This document shows positions 12,446 through 36,511 of a stretch of DNA of 64,000 nt, one piece after another. Where the stretch lies: the NCBI RefSeq assembly GCF_001039355.2, contig NW_019775524.1:1168065-1232064 (forward strand), given 5' to 3'. The notes under the pieces are model-generated. The model was not told where the DNA came from, did not search any database, and was given only the letters and a program-made list of their open reading frames with translations. This DNA comes from Lingula anatina (Eukaryota > Brachiopoda > Lingulata > Lingulida > Lingulidae). The translations under genes were made by a program, and so were the position numbers. Numbering within the stretch: position 1 is the first letter of the stretch; each line of letters opens with the position of its first letter.

Positions 12446-13271
12446 GATTATTAATTCAGAATATGTCTTATCACTTAAAATAGTCCATGCACTTTCATTT
12501 TCGAAATTGGCTTGTCTTGGATTGGTGCACCACATGATTAAATTGCACATGACGTCAGTCTGTTGACGTTCTCTCCGCCATTTTGATTTGTATACAGCTT
12601 GTTTTGGAAAGTCAAAAAGGGGATTTTGCGCGTTTATTCCAGTGGAACTACCCACTCGTTGGGTAGTTAGCAATCGGGCATCATCCCTTTGAACTGAGTT
12701 CTTGCTCTGAATCTGTGAAGCACATAAGTAGAGGTCTGTATGAGTTTATGTCTAAAATTCGAATATTTATCTTGGGTAGTATTGGATTGTCACGGTCGAT
12801 TTTGCATTATTTAAAGTCGTCCTGATGCACACTGTGAATGCGAAAGAAAATGTTGCTTCTCATTAATATTAAGCATCAAATTAGATACTACTTTCTGTCC
12901 GATACCACTTGCTGCAGTGGTGGTATGAAACAAAACTAAAAGCCGGGGGTGTGTCGCAATGTAGATCTAGGTCAATTTTGTTTGTAAACAATACCTGCAG
13001 GTGTGATCTGGGAGCTGGAACACTTTTACATGACATTATATCTCATTTGTACAAATCATTTTATTTACAGTTTAAAAAACACAGTATGAAATTCGTTAGC
13101 ATATTATACGTCTCCTAAAAACTTTCATGAATACAAAGCTCTCATGCATATATAATAATCTTTATTCACATTTTATTCATATATTACTGAAATAATGTCT
13201 ATAAATCATCTTAAAATTACAATTATCCCTAGATGATTGACTGCTAATTTTTGTTTGGTTTCCCTTTTCAG

Positions 13272-13318
13272 TTCACGTAGGATTTAAAAGGTGTAGTTCC
13301 ACAGCTGATGGTACCATG
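13272..13318 (+). other. Candidate alternative first or 5' UTR exon of the MTMR gene
   Basis: A strong acceptor (ccttttcag) precedes and a consensus donor (ATG|gtaagt) follows this 47-bp block, so it has the form of an internal exon upstream of the MTMR coding start. It ends exactly in ATG. Joined to MTMR exon 2 (phase 0) it would give a short N-terminus MASLEPGPASLECI in place of the acidic one. It may equally be a noncoding exon joined to exon 1. No expression evidence is available here. Confidence 0.4.
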
Positions 13319-14347
13319 GTAAGTGATGTTTTCAAGTAATGTGAACATGCTCTATGTCATGTCTTCAAGCTAGAGTTGTGATCAACATCAGGTGACCATC
13401 ATAATAGTTTTTCTAACAAGATTTTATCTATTTCATTGATAAACTTTAGGCTTAAAAGGCATATGAAATGTAACTATCAATTTATATCTGCTGATCTTAT
13501 CAGGGGTGTGATTGTTAAATATTATAAAAAAACATTGAACTATGATATTTCAAGTTAATAGTTAAACCAGGAAATTAGTTCAGGAAGTGTTATGTCAAAA
13601 ATTTTGATCTCAAGGGGAATTTTTATGGTATTCTGTATCAAAAAAAATTTAAAGTTATCATGCTATAGATCTTTGAAAAATCACAGCGATTTCTTAAATT
13701 ATACTTTTAGAGGAATTTATACAGCATACTTTTAACACTATTATAGAATTTTAATATATAGCAGGGTGAAAAAATTAACAATATTGATTGTTAAATATTG
13801 AAAAAAAAAACATTGAACTCTGATATAAAGATATATCTACATATTGACTGTGATCATAATTCTGAAGGTTAAGTTGTTATATTATGTTTGAAAATGTTGG
13901 GGAATGCATTAAGTGCTATCGAAATGATTTTCATTCAGTTCTGATTTTTAAAAAATGTGCTGTATTATAGTATGTAGACAAGTTCAACTAGATGGTGACT
14001 ACAGCTGATCATAATCAAAGATACTTAAATTAGCAACATATAGTGAATGAGCAATATGTTTTAGACACCAGAAAGCTATGTAACTTCGCGAACAAATTTA
14101 AGTATAAGATTTAAGTTTTTATAAGTGATATATAATAAATAACTGATTAGAATAACTCTGATGGCATACTAGTTTATTTGGGTTCAAGGATGCATTTTCA
14201 GTCATATCAGTGCAGGCCAGATAAGATTGGTAATCAATGCAGCCACTCAGGGTTTGTGTGGTAACATGTTAGATCACATATAAGTAATGGGAGGACCATT
14301 GTGCTGTGTACAGCTTTACCTCATACTGTCACAAATAGGCAGCTACA

Positions 14348-26482
<12,135 letters not shown>

Positions 26483-27510
26483 GGGTACGGATCACTCCTT
26501 AGTCCACTACTGACACCAGCGGACAAACAGGGTGGAAGACCATCAGTGCTTGCTTTTCTAACACTGGCAGTTTCTTTTGAAAAGACTGTTGAAAACAGGA
26601 AATTCATCTTCTCAGTAAAGTCACTGTCAGCAGTGCTTGTCTTGATAACCCAGTCCATGCCTGAGAGAGCATCTTTTACCATTTAGACATTACAGATGAA
26701 CTGTTGTAAAATTGGATATCTTAAACAATTTCCTTATTATGATTATTTTATTTTTATTTTTTATAAGGCAGCAGCAATATAATCTTGCAATCAAACATGG
26801 AGTAAAAAATGTATGGTGCACAAAACGATGAGTAAACGCAAAGACTGAGGATATAAAGCTGCCGAGGGGGTATGTGCTATTTGGGTTGCTGGTGGGCGCA
26901 AATGTGAGCCTGCTATATGCTTGCCACTCAGAATCTGAATGAAGAAATCCTGTGTTTAAGTTTTTTTTTTTTTTTTTTTTTTTTTTTGACATAGGTATCC
27001 AATATATTGGAGGATTCACCCATGATATAGCAGTGATTATTGATGTGCAATTTTGATGGTGGTGGGTACACCCCCCCAGAGTAACTAATGCATTTAATCT
27101 GTACACTTACAAGGTACATGAGGGTACCTTTGTGTCAAAATATCAAAAATGATGAAAAGCTCATTTTTGAAAATTTATTATGATATAGAAATATCTGGGT
27201 TAAAGTGATGGCTTGGATTTGAGAATATTATGTTGACATGATGAAGCTGTTAGCTAAATCGACTGTGATATATGTTAAAGTATATTATAGGCTTTGACTC
27301 TGTGGATTCAAGAGGGATGTAAAGTCTTATTAGTTTAGTAATACAGCTTTCACTTTGCCAGGTTCTGTTCATGTTCCAACAGCAGTTTTAACCTGTACCA
27401 ATCATTTCATTCATGTTATTACTTAAGTTTTTTGTAGTCAGTTTGAAGTATGCTTTTGGATGCAAACCCAAGTGGTGAAAATAAACCTATGGGCGATGAC
27501 CTATACTTTG
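26483..27510 (+). terminator. MTMR 3' UTR with candidate polyadenylation signal
   Basis: This is noncoding sequence after the MTMR stop. A run of 27 T lies at 26961-26987. The first AATAAA I find in a plausible position is at 27480-27485, giving a 3' UTR of about 1 kb. The T-run could also be the reversed tail of an inserted element, but I see no flanking duplication. Confidence 0.45.
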
Positions 27511-28240
27511 ATAATTACATGGTTAGGAAAAACTTGGCACAGTCAAAGTCTGCACACAGCCATATGTTGGGTACACTTTGGTTTATGCTGTAATGCCTTT
27601 GGCATTCATTGACTAGGTTATATCAGATACTTGGTTGTGGGAATTCTAATTCCAGAGAGAGCACAGCCTTCTACCAAACTTGTCAGTATTGCAGCAATAT
27701 ATCGTATTGTTTAGATCAGAATTAACTCCAGATAGTCAAGTGTTAAGGCCTAATATGAGACTTAGACGATTTAGACGGATCTTAATTATATCATAGTTGG
27801 TAGACATGTCCATAATATGTACATGGACCTACACATTAATATCAATATCTAGTTAGAATACAACAGATGCACGCTTTTAGCATCAAGCAATGGGTGATTC
27901 TTGTGAAAGATGAATTATACCTGCTAAATAGGCTTTGGTATTATGTGTTAAGAACTGGTGCCTTTTCTTTGAATGAAAACAGATCTTAGATAACTAAAGC
28001 TGCTGCTGAACATAACTTTTACTGACACTTCTGCTATTTGATGGAGGGATACTTCTAATGAACATGCAGAGATGAAGAATATGACAGCAAAAAAGTGTAG
28101 AAAAATCAGTCACGTTCATTTGCTGCTGGTCATTATTTTGGCGGTTATAACATCTCATCTTTCTTGTTCACAACATTGTGCTACCAAAGATAATAAAATT
28201 ATGAAAAAAGTGACTTGTCTGTTTGTTAGCGCCATTGTCT
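27511..28240. other. Intergenic DNA, nothing recognised
   Basis: AT-rich sequence with no convincing exon, RNA gene or inverted-repeat element. Confidence 0.5.
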
Positions 28241-28636
28241 ATTTGATGGTGGCAGTTATGACATTGTATCATTTCGTCTGTTTGATGGTGCCAGTTATGA
28301 CATTGTATCATTTCGTCTGTTTGATGGTGCCATGGATGACATTGTGTCATTTTGTCTGTTTCATGGTGCAAGTCGGTGACACTGTGTATTTTGATGGTGC
28401 CAGTCAGTGACATTGTATTTGATGGTGCCAGTCATAACATTGTGTCAATTTGTCTATATAATGGTGCGAGTTAGTGAATTGTCTGCTTGATGGTGCCAGT
28501 CAAGCATTGTGTCACTCTATTCGATGGTGCCATTCATGACATTGTGCCACTCTGTGCGATGGTGCCAGTCATGACACTTCTCTTTGATGGTGCCAGTCGT
28601 GACATTGTGTCACTTTCTCATTTTATGGTGCCAGTT
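28241..28636. repeat. Minisatellite, ~11 imperfect units of 30-41 bp
   Basis: The core GATGGTGCCAGT(C/T)ATGACATT followed by GTGTCA-type sequence recurs from 28241 to about 28636 with variable spacing. The open frames across it, on both strands, only reflect the repeat, so they are not listed as genes. Confidence 0.9.
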
Positions 28637-28759
28637 CAGTTTGTTTCCCGATTTACTTAAAAGACCCGAGCAGGAGAAAGATGACTACATCAGCCCAAGC
28701 ATGTTAAACATCTTTTTATGTACAGACACAGATGTGTCTGTACATATAGCCATCATCTG

Positions 28760-28809
28760 CGTCTGTCGTCGCCGTCGTCGCCGTCGCTGTCGCCGTCGCC
28801 GTCGCCGTG
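28760..28809. repeat. (GTCGCC)n simple repeat
   Basis: Imperfect hexanucleotide/trinucleotide run of GTC and GCC, placed immediately before the tandem repeat at 28817. Confidence 0.9.
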
Positions 28810-28816
28810 CACTTTT

Positions 28817-29133
28817 ACCGATAACACGATAAGTGGAAAACCATTTTGCCTTTTGATTTGAAACTTGCAGAACTGATGAATATTCATTATACGCAGGTCA
28901 AGTTCGAAAATCAGCATGATCGGGTCACTCTTAGGGAATTTATGCTGTTTTTTCACTTTTTTCAACATATATGCAGCACCGATAACACGATAAGTGGAAA
29001 ACCATTGTACCTTTTGGCTTGAGACTTACAGTACTGATGAATATACATAATACGCAGGTCAAGTTCGAAAATCAGCGTGATTGGGTCACTTATAGGGAAT
29101 TTATGCTGTTTTTTCACTTTTTTCAGCATATAT
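28817..29133. repeat. Two tandem copies of a 161-bp repeat, cut by a contig end
   Basis: Unit 1 is 28817-28977 and unit 2 is 28978-29133. Both begin ACCGATAACACGATAAGTGG and share the block CAGGTCAAGTTCGAAAATCA and the ending CACTTTTTTCA(A/G)CATATAT. Unit 2 stops at the N at 29134 just before its end, so the true array may be longer. Confidence 0.9.
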
Positions 29134-29134
29134 N
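29134..29134. other. Single-N contig join
   Basis: One N at the end of the 161-bp tandem repeat. The order of the sequence to its right relative to the MTMR gene therefore depends on scaffolding only. Confidence 0.8.
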
Positions 29135-32100
29135 TAAAATATTCGTGTTTGCCAGTTATGTAAATATGTCAATTTGATGACACTTTTTGCCATTTATCAT
29201 GCCCTAGATTTCAGTTTGTAATATGCAAGTATTAGATAAAACCCATAGGAAGTGGGACTGTCTATCAAGGTGAATGAGGCTTACGCAAGTACCTAACGCG
29301 ATGGATGGGCTTACAGCGCAATAAAAAAAATATAAGTGATGATAATTATCACGTCCATCTAATTTTATTAAAATGTAAGATTGGTATTTAAAAACTTTCG
29401 AGAGATGGAATAATTTACACAACAGCTTCATTTATATTTTTCATCTACCTTTAATTTACCGTGAAATGCAGTTTGGTGTTATCTTATATTTCAAAATGCT
29501 CACCATCATACAAAATAAAACGGGATTTTGACACGTTTTTTTTTTCTAAATTAATTTTTGCCTTCATTTATTCCTAGAACAAATTATGATGTATTTTTCC
29601 GATGTCCGCCCAAATGGCGACAGTTGTGTCTGACTTGTACCAGCTTAAAACAGCTCTATTTATTCAACATTTATAATATTCACACCAAAAGAATATATCG
29701 AAAATCTTGGATTTTTTATTTGTAATTGCCATTTCTATGGTCAACCTTTAATTTTACATTAATAAACTTTTTAAAAATTTTATATGTAGTAGAGTCTACT
29801 GATCATTTATGGATTCTAGACTAAATAAATATACAAATAGGTTGGGAAACGAAATTGGCTTTCAATAATTGAAAAAAACTTAGCTCATATGGTTATTTTA
29901 TAATCAATCAAAATAACGACGTTTCCGAACGTTTTTGGCCAAGATTATTTTCACCACGGTGGTTGTCGAAAACAAATGACCCAGTTTTTCGTATTAAAAT
30001 ATGTCGAGTTTGTTGGAGAGATGCACCATGTCTGGTAGTTTGGAGCAGCAGAATGCTCCTCAGTTGACTGCGGTCTCAAATATACGCCATATCACTGTTG
30101 CCAGGAAACCATGCCATACCAACCACTTCACGGAATTAGAGAGAGAGGACGCACGGGGTCTCTACTTACCTTCGATTACAATTTGACCTTTGACCATATA
30201 GTTATCTCAAGGATTAATTTCCGCGTATTTTGTTCTTATCTTCAATAAAGAGGCGTATTGTTCTCGGTGCTGACAAAGGCTTTCGTTGACACCTAATCAC
30301 CAATAAGTTTCTATTCTTTACTATCTATTTCAACAACAGGAAAGGCCACGCGTGTAATGTGTGAGCAGCCATTAGTAATGGCCAGTTTCCTGGACTTATA
30401 CCCGAATGACTCTGGAAGAATAAGATAACGAGAAGCGTTTGTGTGACTATTATATGAAATCCTATGTGAACAGAAGCCTTTCAAATGCGTCTAATTGAAT
30501 TCAAGAAAACTGATACCCACCGAAGCTCGAATGACATTCCTTCACAATGAATAGACAGCACATGCTATTAAACAGTAAACAATGAATGGAAATTAGAAGA
30601 CGTTAGACTTGCATAAAGAACGTATCATTTTTGCGTGCGCAAGTATTGAATATTTGCGGAATCCAGATTCTTGTTATTGAATGACCATCAGGCAATGCAT
30701 GGGGGTGGGTGAAAACGTGATAATCAACGCCTACATGTCTCCTCAACTGTAAAAGTGGTGGCAGGACACTTCCTGAAGAATCGTAAATACCGGGAGTAAA
30801 AACCGTGTTATTTGTGACTCACTGTGCCACTGGATCAAGATCAATTAGTGGCTTACAGATAGCACATCTTTCTTTGGTTAGACATATGGTTGGTTTTCTG
30901 TTCATATTTGCAAATGAAAAAAGTATTTGAAAACGTTCACATCTATTTCATGGAAAGCAAGGGAATATTCCCATGGCATTACATGTGGATTTGACATTCC
31001 TTACGCCTCCTTGTTTTACGTGCTTTAGAATAAGGCATTCTGGATTTTAAAACTCTTTATATTGGCATATTCAGAGGAATTCTTTGCAAGCTATTGAACA
31101 AGACAACCAAACATGTTACTTTTCAACTGTATCCAAGAATTATAGATATAATAAATAAGGTGTTTTCAAGTCATTCCTATGATCTTGTTATATTAATATC
31201 AATATCAATCAGGAACAAGAAAGCAGGTTTACGTTTTTAAAAGAAATACCACCTACCAGGACATGAAATATGAAAAACTTATGAAGACGGATGGACTCCC
31301 TGGAAATTCCCATCTGGGTTAATCAACCAAACTACAACGTGAGGATATGATGATAAATATGACAATTTGTCGTAGAGGAAATAATGAAATAAAAATATGG
31401 CTCTCTTTGAGGCGATTTGCTAAATGATACCATTTTATAATGAAATTGTCAGTCGTCATTACGTATCCAATCTATTTCCTTTTGTTATTTACTCTGCTCT
31501 ACTCCATTTTCACGCTTGCATATTATATAAGAAAAGTTTCTCTTTCCACTTTACAGTGGAATAAGTTCAATGCCCAAAGTCTTGACCTAGAATATTGAAC
31601 ACACTTTGTATCTTGTTGAGCTGTATGTATGCAAGATAGAGATATTAAAGCGATGAGTGGTCCGCGCCAGTGCTTTTAAAACTACCCTCCAATATGGGTA
31701 AATTTGATTACGACACAAACAAATCTGCATGATTTTCCTTAATTTTATTGACCCATGTGCCACGCTATAGAGACATGTTGGCGAAAAGGAACCGGCGGCA
31801 TCTAGCAAGCTGAACATAGTGTGAGAAAACAGTGGGGAGCTCGATAATATGTCGGAAAAATGAAGGTTATTTTCGATCGATGCGAGTGGAAATACATCTT
31901 TGATTAAATAAACAAGTTTATTTTCAACTAACAATACATCAAAAAAAGGTTCAACTCAACTAATCCCAAGTAATAAGATATCCCAAATATGGACAAAGAG
32001 ATGTATACATTGCGCTGACCAGATTTAGTTTTCTCTGACGCAATCGTACCGCAATCCGTGCACGCCAGCAAAACAGCAGATAGATGAAAACAAAAAAACA

Positions 32101-35100
32101 ATCGCTGATGTTAGTGGTTGTCGGTCTCGGGCTTTTGACTTCAGCACAGATAATCGATGGTGAACCAACCAAGTGACAAAGCCAGCCAAGCCCTCGTGTA
32201 AGTACTTACAGCATCAAGCCAGGATCCCCATATATTTCAACAGACCGTGAAGACTCAGTGCAGCAAGCGGGGCTCTGTTGGATTGCAGAGGATTAACATG
32301 CTCACGGAAGAAAAGGCAAGGCGTCTCTGGTCGTGCGTATTAACAGTATCAATAAGAAGTCCGCTTAAGTGTGGTCGTGCTCAGCGCAATGTGGGCAATG
32401 GAAGAGTAGTATTAGTTTGAACTAGAAATCGTTTATATTTTTGGTATAGTGAATCTCTTTTTGACATCACAGTATTCCAGTAATTTCCATACGTAGACCA
32501 ATACCCATATGATTTTAATGTACAATATTATTAGTTGTTGTGGCAAGAGAAGAAAATATTGAAAATACATATTACTAGAATGTAAGTAATAAAATGCCGT
32601 TTTGGTCTAAACAGCAGATAGCCAAAGAGAACTTTACCCATTTCTGCAAATTAAGGTATATGAAAAAAACGGGTACTTTGTACAACCTACTCGTAGGTCA
32701 TTAATAATTGTGTTCTCTCCTCAAAGTTTTTTGTATAATCTATACACCGAACAAGCATTTACCCGCTTATCCCAATATGTTGAAATATAGGCCATATTGT
32801 ATAATATTAATGCTTATTATTTTTGATGCTTGAAATTCCCAATATGCTGGCGGTCCTGTTTGCACAATCACAAATATGATATACAGTGTATCTAATAAGC
32901 TTTAGGCACGAAACTGCATTCTATATTATCATGTGAGGTCGCCCCTTTGGTGTAGATAATATACCTATTTCCAAATGATATCTGCGTCTATTAGAATCGA
33001 TGATCATGTATTATAGCGTTCTGCTCTCACCAGTTCTGGAAGGGGAGAAGGAACGGCGCCGTGCCTAATCGTTAACGTGCCATTTAAGCTGTATGCGCAT
33101 TTCGCGGGGATAGTAGAAATTAGGCAGTTTCCTATTCAAAATGTTTTAAAATCAGGCATGAAGTGAGGTAAAATAAGATAAATTTATCGACATGATGGTG
33201 GGAACCAAGGCTGTTTGTGCACTCACTCTTTCCGCACTTGTAAACCGCAACCAACAATCCCAGGATTAATATTAAGCATACCGCTAATCAACCTTGTTGC
33301 CTCCAAGGAATGGGTATCTCGATTTGAGATAAGACAGAAAATATTGAAATTCAGTTATCACTCTGAGTTGATCTTCTAATTAATATCTGGGTCTACTGGT
33401 CGGGGACTGGAAACTACGTTATAAAAGAAACGACCTTAGAGAGTAAATGTCAGGTAGACTACATTATAGATTCACTGATGTCATTTCATTCAACATTCCC
33501 TACTGTTTAAATAACATTAGATCCGAATCTTTCAGTCTTTCAGGATTACGAACATAACACGTAACTGGATTATGGTAACAGACGAATTAAGTTAAGAAAC
33601 ACATTTTTCACAATTTTACAGTAATTTGACAGAGAATCGGGACAAGGTACGGATGCAATAAAGACTTGACCAAAGACGTGCCAGACCAGTTAATTAACAG
33701 TACATCTCACTAATCCTATTGCTTCTTAGACGCAAGGAATATTTTGTAGCGAGGTGAAAATGACATTGATAAACACGAAACTTTTCACTTTGTTCAAGCC
33801 AAGTGAAGGCAAAACGATCTCAAAAGCATGACTTCACGGTAGATTTGTCGTTTGGCGGTCGATAACGTGGTGCCCAGGTCATATATACTATTATTTTCAA
33901 GCACGAAATGAAATTTCGTTATATCCCTTTTTCCTGTAGATTTCTTCGAACGTGGTACGGTAGCTAAAGCATTGCTGCAGAAGCAATGAACACGCCATTA
34001 ACACCTGTAACGCCGCCTTGATGGCGTGGCATCAGGGGTAAAGCATAGGGCAAAGGTTGCCTCCAGGTAAATACTTTATCATCAACTGACATATGTGTAG
34101 CTCTCTGGCAGGCAGCACTTATCTGATTAGTTGGATTACAACTGGTGGTTTTTTCCACAAGCAAAAAATCGGTCCCCCGCGGTTGAAATAACAGATTCAA
34201 AACGTCTGCCTGGCGGGAGTAGGACGGATCTATGAATTGCCGTCGATCAGATGTCATGTATACAGAAGTTCTATGCTCACTTCCAGGCAAATAAATGAGC
34301 GATATATATATATGTTACCCAATAATTTGGCTGTTGAAAAAAATCATGGACAGATTTAGAACTATACATTTACCTGTGTGCTCGTCCTTGCATAACTTAT
34401 GCGGGATTCAAACATATTTAGTATCTGTCACTTATTACTTAACACAACTACATATTATAGATGTATATTTTATAACCACCTGCCAGCGTTTTCCTTTGCG
34501 CAAATTGAGAATTAAATATCCAAGCGTTTGATTACATATCGCTATTGATTTACCTGCGACTTCATTCCTCAAGCAGTAATCGAACATCAGCTCGAAAGAT
34601 TATTAAATATTCGTGTGAATAGGAAAAGAACGATATGCCGAAAACAAACTACGTATAGAACAATCCATTTACTTCCTTCTTCAAAACAAAGAAAAGATTT
34701 CTCTCAGGATATAATGTTTGCTTTTGGCAAAAGCCACTTTTGGTTTCCTTGGAAATGACGTAGACTGAATAGAAACGACAAAGCCGTATCGCATGTAATA
34801 TTGCAGATACTCAGCGATATTACATGTAGGTTTGTTCAAAATATTCAATTTGACGCAGAAAGAGGAGTTTAAACTTACAGTAAACAACGTTTCTTAAACA
34901 ACTTTGCGGTAGGTTATTCTGTTTTTCTCTTTCATCTTTATAGATTTTATGTGCCATTCAATAATTAAAATGTCTTCTTCTCATTTTCCTAACTTACCTA
35001 AGTCCACTTTGTTTGAATGAAATAAAAACGTGCACTTGCAAAATAAAATGTGTAGGATTTATTCTATGAATTTTAATAATCATTATTACTTTTGCATTGT

Positions 35101-36511
35101 ACACCTTTTTCTTTCATCTTTCTCTTTGTCTATTAAACTGAATTACATTATTCGAAATTCAAAGTCAAACAGGCACTCAAAATAACTGAATTATGGAGAA
35201 AACCCAATTTTACTTCACCATGGTTTATACTACTTCTTGGTACAAACCAAAGATGGTTTAATTATCTTCAACAGTTTCCTAGAAATATAAGATCAAAGCG
35301 CCCTTCAGGATTATTGATGAAAATTTACTTTCAACACGCCGCTCCATATTCTTTAGATAACGGAATTCCTTTATTGGAATGCTTTACCTGACGGCCATGA
35401 TTAATCTTTTCAGATGTGCGGGTGGTGTTCGGACAAATGCTGTGGTTTAAGCAGAATCTGTTTAAGCTGAGGCTGTTTAAGCTGAAACTAAAGGAAATTC
35501 TACGTGGAATGATTGAATTCAGTTGAAGTTTGTTTTACAAGCTACTCAACGTTCTTCTTCCTCCATCTTCATGCATGCACCAGCCATCAATCAGCGACAT
35601 TTTCTTGTGATAGTAATTAGCTACTGCTCTAACGAAGAAACGAGACTCCAGTCGTGGATTTCTCCATCAAACTGGCTCATTTAAGCCATTATCATTGAAT
35701 CAAAACTTTTTGCCACCTGAAGTGATTACGAAGGCGATGGCGTGCCCTCTGCCATGGAGCTGTCATCCAAGAAGATGTATTTTTACATCATGACAGGCTT
35801 GTTATGCCTTGTAGTCGACGCAGCCAGAGAGAGCCTGTTGATTGGCAGAATTTGAATCAGGTGTCGATGACAGCTATGTGCTCGAGCGATATGTTCTATA
35901 AGCCTATATGCAATTTAGCGCGAAAGATCGACTGTACGTAGTTAGATGTGGTCTTTCGTTTCGAACGATTAAGAATCCAGGAAGGTCTTCATTGTATTGA
36001 CCGCCTTCGCATTCAACACTCTGACCTCAAAAGATGCTTTTAAAGAAGCCTAGGGAGATTTATTGGAAAACCTTGAACAATGCAGAATTTTGCAGATAGT
36101 TTCTATAGAACAGTAAGGTCTTTTTGCTGCTTACTTCAGTTGATCGCGGCAAATCGCTCAAGAAACTTGCTATGACATGTCACTGGCTGAATCTGAGAAC
36201 GTGGAAGTTGAAGGCAATCCTTCGCGCACCTTGCAGGTTTAGAATTTAAGACCTTCCGCTGCTCAACACGGAAGGAACGAAACCAAGAACTATTTACTGA
36301 ATGCTTCTTTGTGCATATTTCTCTGACCTTTAGATATGGTATACCATCGTAATTAGAGTCTCGAAAGCGAGCTCGTAACCATATCAATATTCAATTGGAG
36401 ATTCACTTTCTGCAGGAATTTTATCCTCCGGGAAGCACACAGCGCAAGAATACTTCCTGCTTCTTTGGCTTCTTTATTTCTTTAATTTGCCTAAGTGGGC
36501 TGCAGGTCGCA
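29135..36511. other. Gene-poor stretch and upstream region of the membrane-protein gene
   Basis: I find no conserved protein here. Open frames of 60-110 codons (for example 30001-30186 plus, 33964-34258 minus) lack recognisable domains or splice context. A 33-codon frame at 35754-35855 has a hydrophobic core and is mentioned among the findings. From about 36400 to 36511 the frame of the membrane-protein exon is open upstream of its first ATG, preceded by possible acceptors (ctgcag), so a noncoding upstream exon is possible. Confidence 0.5.

Larger units (their letters stand above)
11373..14347 (+). promoter_or_regulatory. Intergenic region and probable MTMR promoter / 5' UTR
   Basis: There is no conserved protein between BRAP and the MTMR start codon. 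A perfect CRE (TGACGTCA, 12550-12557) is followed within about 20-30 bp by CGCCATTTTG, which in reverse is a YY1-type AAAATGGCG motif. This pairing is typical of housekeeping promoters and makes about 12540-12700 the best guess for the MTMR transcription start. One MITE (12283-12445) and one spliced-looking short exon (13272-13318) are listed separately. An imperfect repeat of a GTTAAATATT(A)n CATTGAACT block occurs near 13515 and 13790. Confidence 0.4.

Noticed and set aside
26961-26987. 27-T run as the reversed poly-A tail of a SINE or processed copy
   Set aside because: I found no flanking target duplication, no tRNA-like boxes and no retrocopied coding sequence next to it; a plain homopolymer is enough.
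28072-28413. Open frames of 80-112 codons with repeated VCLMVPVMTLYHF-type residues
   Set aside because: They are translations of the minisatellite at 28241-28636 on both strands, not a repeat protein.
28241-28636. Regular repeats that could be mistaken for a CRISPR array
   Set aside because: Units are degenerate, spacing is irregular with no unique equal-length spacers, and the genome is an animal's.
30001-30186. 61-codon open frame starting MSSLLERCTMSG
   Set aside because: Has a true ATG and non-repetitive composition, but there is no family match, no convincing donor and no neighbour exon.
33964-34258. Minus-strand open frame of about 98 codons from the ATG at 34258
   Set aside because: No family recognised, no signal peptide or TM segment, isolated in gene-poor DNA. 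Length is compatible with chance.
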